Origin: Dinochytrium kinnereticum
Lineage: Eukaryota > Chytridiomycota > Chytridiomycetes > Chytridiales > Chytridiaceae
Length of the DNA stretch: 28,047 bases
Direction of reading: 5' to 3'
NCBI GenBank assembly: GCA_027604005.1
Contig: JADGJT010000253.1
Coordinates: 4,630-32,676 of the forward strand
The notes beneath the pieces were generated by a model. That model saw nothing but the letters and a program-made list of their open reading frames with translations, ran no database searches and had not been told where the DNA came from. Within the stretch, counting starts at the first letter, position 1. Each line of letters starts with the position of its first letter. Shown here one piece after another: positions 22,301 through 28,047 of the stretch. The translations under genes were made by a program, and so were the position numbers.

Positions 22301-23140
22301 CGCCAACGTGTATTAAAATGCTGTAGTTTGAACGCATGGGCAAGAACAAACTCCGCACCGATATCAGCAACCGAGTGAGCATCACCGTAATCTCCTCGAA
22401 AGTGAAGAGCTTGAATAGCCTGAAAAATACCAGTAAGTTTGATGAAGAAAACAAGTATATTTTAAAAGAAATCATCACCCACGTCAATAAAACCCTTTTC
22501 CATATCTAAGGAATGCCATGGGGCATCCGCTACACCATGACTAATAACCCCCATCAAGAAGGAAATTAAAGCACGGGCTTTGGGCGTCAAAGGCCGTTGG
22601 GGATAAACTTCACGGATGTAATTGACTGTCTCATTCCAAAACCGTGGCCAATGAGCTATATAAAATAAAATAAAATCATAAGATCCTCACGTTTTATAAA
22701 TATCAAACCTTCTTCTGCCGCCACCTCCTGATCAGCGCAACTGTAACCCCTGCGATAGGAAAATAAGGAAGTGAAGACAATAGAAACACACCAGTCAGGG
22801 AAGAAAGAGCCTGCTTGTAGAAAAGCGTCGTAATCGGGATCACTTTTGAGCAAATCAAATGCACCTGCGTGCTCTCCAGAAGGTCGAAAATAGAACTGCG
22901 CTCGACGAGTCACTTCAATGTGTGTCGCCATGCTGAAGTCAACAAGTCGTAAGTAAAACAAACAGTAAAACTGTCAACTAACCCGCTGCAGATACCACAG
23001 TCAAAAGGAAAGGCCTAAGTTAGTACCTTCCAAAGCCTCTGGAGACCTTACCATCCTGACACTGCAGTTACTGCGGCCAAAAGCAACACCAGCACGTCGA
23101 ATCGCAACAAGGTGTGTTCTTGCCATCGCCAACAGAGCAT
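19399..23140 (-). CDS. GPLD1: Glycosylphosphatidylinositol-specific phospholipase D, 12 exons, 1,021 aa
   Basis: Secreted Zn-dependent hydrolase that cleaves GPI anchors. Exons: 23140-23052, 22985-22983 (3-nt microexon, inferred), 22932-22792, 22749-22709, 22655-22483, 22419-22251, 22186-22086, 22039-21211, 21162-20289, 20212-20146, 20080-19795, 19691-19399. Residues 1-29 are a signal peptide (FDVLVLLLAAVTAVSG). The catalytic domain opens with CGMATHIEV, matching animal CGLSTHVEI, and keeps the four metal-site histidines: H35, H131 and H139 (HGVADAPWH), H164 (DAHSVAD), equivalent to human H29, H125, H133, H158. Further family blocks: FPDWGY, AHWPRFWNETVNYI, FRGGLNDMSAW. A beta-propeller of FG-GAP repeats follows, with calcium-site motifs DFNGDGIPDLVIGSPG, DINGDGVDDLVVSAP, DLDGDGMRDLIIGSP and DLDGDGKVDIIVSA. 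An insert (about 350-370) is rich in Pro and Asp/Glu. The second His of animal GHRA is Arg here (TRRA). Confidence 0.9.
22983..22985 (-). other. Candidate 3-nt microexon (CGG) in GPI-PLD gene
   Basis: Between exon 1 (ending ..GGATG|GTAAGG) and the MATHIEV exon (TTCAG|CATGG) lies TCTGCAG|CGG|GTTAGT, with a good acceptor and a usable donor. Including it gives Cys-Gly-Met-Ala-Thr-His; skipping gives Cys-Met-Ala-Thr-His, also in frame. The family's invariant Cys-Gly before the metal-binding His favours inclusion. Confidence 0.6.
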
Positions 23141-23168
23141 CTCTGTGTTGGTTACACAGCAAGTTCTT
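23141..23168. promoter_or_regulatory. 28-bp spacer between divergent start codons
   Basis: The GPI-PLD ATG (minus, 23140) and the RabGGTase beta ATG (plus, 23169) are separated by 28 bp. Unless a start is misplaced, each gene's 5' UTR and promoter must lie in the other's first exon, implying overlapping divergent transcripts. Confidence 0.6.
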
Positions 23169-24520
23169 ATGGCTGATCACTCAACAGTTGAGAGCACCCC
23201 GCCAGCCTTCCATCTAGACGCGCACGTCAAATTCATCGTCGAACTCGACACGGTATAGGAGAAGAAAAACATGGATGCGATGTGCTGATTGTTTATTTTT
23301 TAGAAAAAGGATGAGCTCGAGTATTGGATGTCTGAGCATCTGAGGCTGAACGGGGTGTACTGGGGCCTCACGGCATTGGCCCTAATGAAGTCAGAGACGG
23401 CATTAGGACGAGATGATTTGATTGCCTACGTGCTGTCATGTCAAACAAAAGAAGGTGTGATTTGAGAATACTCTTTATTCCATTAAGCCATGTTGAAAGG
23501 GTCGTTTGGGGGGCATGTCGGCTATGATGGCCACCTTCTTTACACCCTGAGTGCCATCCAAATTCTCGTCACCCTTGATGCATTAGATAGGATCGATACC
23601 CACAAAGTGGTAGAATGTACTTATGGTTGATAATCACATGAATTCTGATTTGAACCTAGTCGTTAAATCCCTTCAGAACCCTGATGGCTCCTTTTGCGGA
23701 GACAAATGGGGAGAAGTAGATACGAGGTTCTCATATTGCGCTCTTTCCTGCTTGAGCATACTTGGCCGGATGGATGCTGTGGATGTTAAAAAGGCGGTTG
23801 AGTTTGTAGACCAGTGCAAGAATTTCGATGGAGCATACGGAAGCATTCCTGGAGCGGAATCTCATGCTGCATATGGTATGAAACCTTTTTTTAAATTCCA
23901 GTGTGTACATTCTGGTCAATGCAATTAATTCACCGACCTTTTTACTTCTAGTCTTTTGTTGTGTCGGTGCTTTAGCCTTCGCTGATGCACTGGATCTCGT
24001 TGACGCCGATAAGTTAGGCTGGTGGCTGGCTGAGAGGCAACTAAACTCTGGCGGGCTGAATGGAAGACCAGAAAAGCTTGCTGATGTAAGTTTGATTAAT
24101 ATTTTATATATGATATTCATAGGGTAAAAAATATTTAGGTTTGCTATTCATGGTGGGTGCTGTCATCTCTATCGATATTGAACCGCGTCCACTGGATTAG
24201 TGGAGAAAAATTAGTGTCGTTCATACTGCAAAGCCAGGTGAATAGCTACCTATGTTTTACATTCTAATTAGTCGAACCGCTTCCCCCGTTTCTAGGACAC
24301 GGACGGCGGTGGTATAGCTGATAGACCTGGAGACGCGCCGGACGTGTTCCACACTTTATTTGGGATTGCAGGTTGGGATGTACTTGATAATCTTATCTGA
24401 CATCTACTTCAAGGCCTCTCGCTGTTGGGCTTTGGAAACCTGGAGAAGGTTGACCCTAGATATTGTATGCCAGCGTCTGTCGTTGACAGACTGGGTCTGC
24501 CAAAGCGCATTTGCACATAA
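23169..24520 (+). CDS. BET2: Rab geranylgeranyltransferase (type II) beta subunit, 8 exons, 327 aa
   Basis: Catalytic subunit that, with the alpha subunit and Rab escort protein, attaches geranylgeranyl groups to Rab GTPases for vesicle traffic. Exons: 23169-23252, 23304-23454, 23500-23616, 23660-23875, 23952-24085, 24139-24237, 24296-24371, 24414-24520; all GT-AG, phases match. Family blocks in order: [151 protein letters not shown]. The zinc ligands are present: D234, C236 and H286. Length matches human RABGGTB (331 aa). No lesions seen. Confidence 0.95.
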
Positions 24521-24609
24521 ACCTCAACACCATCTAACCTGTGCGCCATTCTGTTTCGCGTCTGGATTCCAGAATGCCCCAGTGATGACTGGTGAAAGGG
24601 CTGCAAGGG

Positions 24610-25298
24610 ATGGACCAGAAGTCTGGTTACACTTCGTCCTTCAAACGAGACACAAACCATCCAGCAATGCAGCAGCAACCACAGCAAGCGGCGAGGGTGA
24701 TGGTCGACCCCCGCTTCGTTACAACTGCCCCAGAGGTAATCACATACATGCATTCATTGACTGCCGTGAGCATTCGCTGATAATCGCCATCGCTCCAGCT
24801 CCCCGGGTACAGGATCGTTCAGTGTGTTGGGGTTTGCCGTGGCCTTACAGGTAGATCACTGGCCTTGTTTGTTTTGCCCAAATGCTCACATCCCCATAGT
24901 CCGTAACCCGAACGCCGGCAAGCAAATCTTTGCCGGTTTCGCATCCGTGAGTACCTTCAGAAGCCCCGATCTTTTAATCATTTTCATTGCCCTTGACCTG
25001 TCTAATGCATCATGTTGTCGAAATCAGATGGGAGGAGGTGAAAGCAGTGTGTACATGGAGATGGCAAGTTGATGCTTGTTTCCTTTTTCCCCTGAAAGAG
25101 TATGATTAACCGTATGATCAACCCTTCTCAATGCAGTGTGAGAAAGCCCGTGCGACTGCTATGGAAAGGTTGCAAGCCGACGCCGCACAGAAGGGTGCCA
25201 ACGCCATTGTTGGGATGTTCTACGACACTCAGGAGATTGCGGAGGGCATGACCGAATGTCTTGCCTATGGGACCGGCGTCGTGATCGCCCCTGCGTAA
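24610..25298 (+). CDS. DUF74/YbjQ-family protein, 5 exons, 140 aa
   Basis: Member of the YbjQ family, annotated as putative heavy-metal-binding but functionally unproven. Exons 24610-24735, 24799-24850, 24900-24946, 25028-25063, 25137-25298. Three introns are GT-AG; the last has a GC donor (ATG|GCAAGT). The core matches the family: LPGYRIVQCVGVCRGLTVRN, GGGESSVYMEMCEKARATAM, KGANAIVGMFYDTQEIAEG, TECLAYGTGVVIAPA, the usual end of the protein. The core is about 98 aa, preceded by a Gln-rich N-terminus of about 40 aa. An alternative ATG at 24667 (MQQQPQQ) would remove 19 residues. It lies 89 bp downstream of the RabGGTase beta stop, same strand. The family is mainly prokaryotic, so ancient transfer with later intron gain is possible. 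Confidence 0.87.
25064..25136 (+). other. GC-AG intron in DUF74 gene
   Basis: The donor reads GAGATG|GCAAGT and the acceptor AATGCAG|TGTGAG. Without removal, translation meets TGA at once (ATG GCA AGT TGA). Joining gives EMCEKAR, matching the family pattern EMCExAR. No GT donor gives this junction. GCAAGT is the classical GC-AG donor sequence. Confidence 0.8.
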
Positions 25299-25882
25299 TC
25301 TAGTGGGATCTTGACATCGGCGATTGGTGCCGTGATTACCACCTGTAACCAGTCTGATAGATTTCAAAAGGAAAGGGTTTTAAATATGGACGTCTTTGTC
25401 TTCGTGTCGTTACTCACAACAGAGTCTTATGGTCAACCAAAGATGTGTATATCCCGTTGTTTTTTTTTCGTTTTGCATGCATCAGAGCAACATTATTTTA
25501 GTTTTATGCGACCACCCATTTCTGGTTGTAACCCTATCCCAGTGATATCCACAGTGTGAAAGTCTCCAAAGCATAAGCATTGCCTAGGAAAGCAGTAAAT
25601 GATTCTAAGCATGGCCGAACAAACCAAGATTCCTCCCTCATCCGAAGCATTGAAAGAAGCTCATTATTATAAAAAAAAGGTTGAAGACATATGCAGAAAT
25701 ACTTAAAATAAAAACAGCCATGATGGGAAAATTGGAAACAACATGTGAATTGAAATGAAAACCAAAAGCATCCTGCAACGAAAAAGCCGAAAACCCCGCC
25801 AGCACCATACTCGTCATCATCAGTGTCGGCCAGGCCATCTCCGTCGCTAAACTTAGAAAATATGACCGACGTAACAACGTAT
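25299..25882. other. Convergent intergenic region
   Basis: 584 bp between converging stops of the DUF74 gene (plus) and NAPE-PLD (minus). It is AT-rich. A minus-strand ORF from 25976 to 25638 overlaps the NAPE-PLD 3' end and encodes hydrophobic sequence; another frame contains FSDGDGLADTDDDEYGAGG. Neither can be tied to a gene with confidence. Confidence 0.5.
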
Positions 25883-28024
25883 TTAATGACCCCCACAACA
25901 AGAACCAGACTTTGAAGGAGACATTCTTGACACTGCGCTTCCCGGTCCCTTTCTCTTCTCTATCCTCATCTTCCATTCCCTGGCTCCCCTTCCTCTTGTA
26001 ACTCCTCCCTCTCCTCCCCTCACTATGATTGACTCCCCTAGTGTTGTCGCCATCACACTTCCTTTTGGTAACTTCCTCTTCCGTCCCTCGGCCTCAAAAA
26101 CAGCGGGCGGTTCCAGGTAATGCTCGTCAGACATCATAAAAGTCCCCCAATGAACGCCTACAGAGTGCTGGCATTGAAGGTCCTGGTGGATCTGAACTGC
26201 TTCGACAGGATCGATATGCTGGTGTTTCATGTATTCACGTGGCTCATAGCTTCCAATGGCTAGACAAAAAAAACCGCTTAAAAACGATAACAGCAAAGAA
26301 TAACATATCCACAAATTGTAAGAAAAGTAGTAGACGTACGAATGGCAGCAAGAGTGACAGGGCCGTATCTCCTTCCAATCTCCTTAAACGCAGAGCAATA
26401 TCCTGTATCTCCGCAATGGTAAAAGGAAGCCGAAGGACCCTTGACCAGGAAAGATGACCATAAGGTTGCATTCACATCCAAAAAGTGCCTTCCACTCCAA
26501 TGCTGGATCGGTGTCCCGATGATTTGAAGATCAGGTCTTCTGTAACCGTCTTTTTTCTCTAAATCATGGTGCAATGTCTCTTCCCACCAGTCGAGTTCGA
26601 TGACGCGGGTGACGCCTAGGCTTCCAAACCACTTCCTCAGGCCTTTCGGAATATACCAAGTAACAGTGTTTGCAAGCTTGCGCACCACAACGAGATCTGA
26701 AGCTTCTGATTAATTTACTTTTCAATTGAAAAAACACAACTGCCTATGCTTTTACAAGTGTTGCCAACAAAATTCGAAACTTACCAAGGTGATCATAGTG
26801 GTTATGAGAAACGAGTACAATATCAATGTGGGGCAGGTCCTCTAGCGGGCAAGGGACTCTCTGAAGCCGCCGAGGCCCAACCCATTCACCGACCGTTCGC
26901 GAGCTGAAGATAGGATCCGTCAAGATATTATACCCATCCATTTGCACAAGGCATGTGGACTGACCTGCAGAAAAGTTGTTAATTGAAGCACTAAGTTTTT
27001 TTTGTCCTCACCAAACCAAGTAAATGACATTATGGGGGGTCTTGGATAAGGCGTCAACGCAGCATTCTTGGCCACCTCGTGGAAGTTTGTCCAAAGCAAG
27101 CGATCGGGCTGGACTACAGGAAGCTCCTTGTTCAGAATCTGAAGAAAAATGCTCGATTAGCAGGTGGACCATAACAATGTGAGCCCCATCCAATTCTAAA
27201 TGATAAAATGGACCCCGGAAAGGAATTTGAGGATTGACGTTCAGTACCTCTTGTTCCTTGGGTACTCCATTTCGACACGTTCGTGTGAGCTGCCAGCTTA
27301 AATACCCGAGGAAATCGCCGACATTACGATCCTCCCACTCAAGCCAGGGGTTCACGAAGCGACCAAACACCACGAGCGAATGAAAAAGCTTCTGCCTAAA
27401 TCGCATGACAGTGCTTTCCTGTTGCTCTGCTTTGACCAAATCGGTGCTAGAGGGGCTATTCGATGACGCTGAAGAAGAGATCGTAGTAGAGAGAGCTACC
27501 ACGGTTGATGATTCCGACAGTGGTGAGGGGCATGTGACGTCCTCAACACAAACCTCCCCATCTCCTGCCAAAACCGGTCTAGCAACGTTGACAGGAGAAG
27601 CAGGAGGAGAAAGCGGAACGAAAGAGTTAGCAGTCACCGATCCTTTCGACGCAACCGATGCAGCAACAGTAGCCGGGGAATCGGAAGACAGGGCAAGCGC
27701 CTTCGCCTTCGCCGCCGCTGCTCTCTTTTTAACCCTAAGAAGTTTCCTCTTCCTCTTCTTCCGATGACTGCCGTCCTCTGCGGAGAGAGCAATAGCACCA
27801 ATGGATAGGTCGACAATCTCCTCCCAATGGCCCCTGACGGCCCTTCGACGGTGGCTCTTATTCCACCACCATCGGAACTGCTCAAAAAGTGTGAGGCCAG
27901 TGATGAGTGAGACCGGGATGAGGATGGCGTGGTGAGGACGGAAGGTGAAAATGTATCGGGATGCTGATGACGCTGGTGAGGACGAGGCCGTTACTGCCGC
28001 CACAGCGAGGTTGGGCGATGGCAT
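25883..28024 (-). CDS. NAPEPLD: NAPE-hydrolysing phospholipase D-like metallo-beta-lactamase-fold protein, 5 exons, 605 aa
   Basis: Zn hydrolase of the NAPE-PLD type, which releases N-acylethanolamine from N-acyl-phosphatidylethanolamine. Exons 28024-27248, 27138-27012, 26964-26785, 26696-26340, 26259-25883; all GT-AG, phases match. Residues about 20-45 may be a membrane helix ([17 protein letters not shown]). About 75-205 is a Lys/Arg- then Ser/Pro-rich low-complexity insert. The family domain starts at [20 protein letters not shown] (about 227). Metal ligands are all present: SHNHYDHLD (H355, H357, D359, H360), H427 (TPIQHWSGR), D458 (HCGDTGY), H517 (GVHWGTF), corresponding to human H185, H187, D189, H190, H253, D284, H343. 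[20 protein letters not shown] is a family hallmark. The C-terminal 40 residues are basic and end in Ser-Cys-Cys-Gly-Gly-His. The N-terminus is longer than the human enzyme. The start lies 23 bp from the window edge, so an upstream exon cannot be excluded. Confidence 0.9.
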
Positions 28025-28047
28025 CTCCGGCAGGTGAGGCGATACAA

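Noticed and set aside
24360..24854. 164-codon plus ORF spanning the RabGGTase/DUF74 junction
   Set aside because: It reads the last RabGGTase exon and DUF74 exons 1-2 in the wrong frame, across introns; family motifs are in the other frames.

Overview
The window is nuclear DNA of a fungus, most likely an early-diverging (chytrid-like) lineage. This rests on many short GT-AG introns (about 47-230 nt), a DUF1748 protein (a family I know from fungi), and a secretory carrier membrane protein (SCAMP), a family absent from yeasts. GPI-specific phospholipase D, NAPE-type phospholipase D and a TKL-like kinase fused to ankyrin repeats fit the same picture. The lineage is inference. Every splice model was built by hand from GT/AG sites, reading phase and family motifs; each sums to a multiple of three without internal stops.

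Left part (1-9852), all on the minus strand: SCAMP (8 exons, 358 aa), a DUF1748 protein with a long tail (189 aa), a 1,099-aa Ala/Glu/Val-rich protein carrying about 15 short aromatic-basic motifs on an acidic low-complexity backbone, and a 421-aa multi-pass membrane protein with an Ile-His-His motif (TLC-like at best).

Middle (9853-13953) is gene-poor. It holds no convincing intact gene but contains a short-chain dehydrogenase pseudogene (11969-12751) with several disabling lesions and a recognisable intron.

Right part (13954-28024) is gene-dense: a plus-strand kinase-like/ankyrin gene (5 exons, 1,341 aa) whose HRD aspartate is a serine; a minus-strand GPI-PLD (12 exons including a possible 3-nt microexon, 1,021 aa); Rab geranylgeranyltransferase beta subunit (8 exons, 327 aa), with its ATG only 28 bp from the divergent GPI-PLD ATG; a DUF74/YbjQ protein (5 exons, 140 aa, one apparent GC-AG intron); and a minus-strand NAPE-PLD-like metallo-hydrolase (5 exons, 605 aa).

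Several products belong to membrane traffic or lipid metabolism (SCAMP, RabGGTase beta, two non-HKD phospholipases D). There is no operon logic in such a genome, so shared function should not be read into their order. The most novel object is the 1,099-aa repeated-motif protein. The splicing oddities in the GPI-PLD and DUF74 genes are the next most checkable observations.
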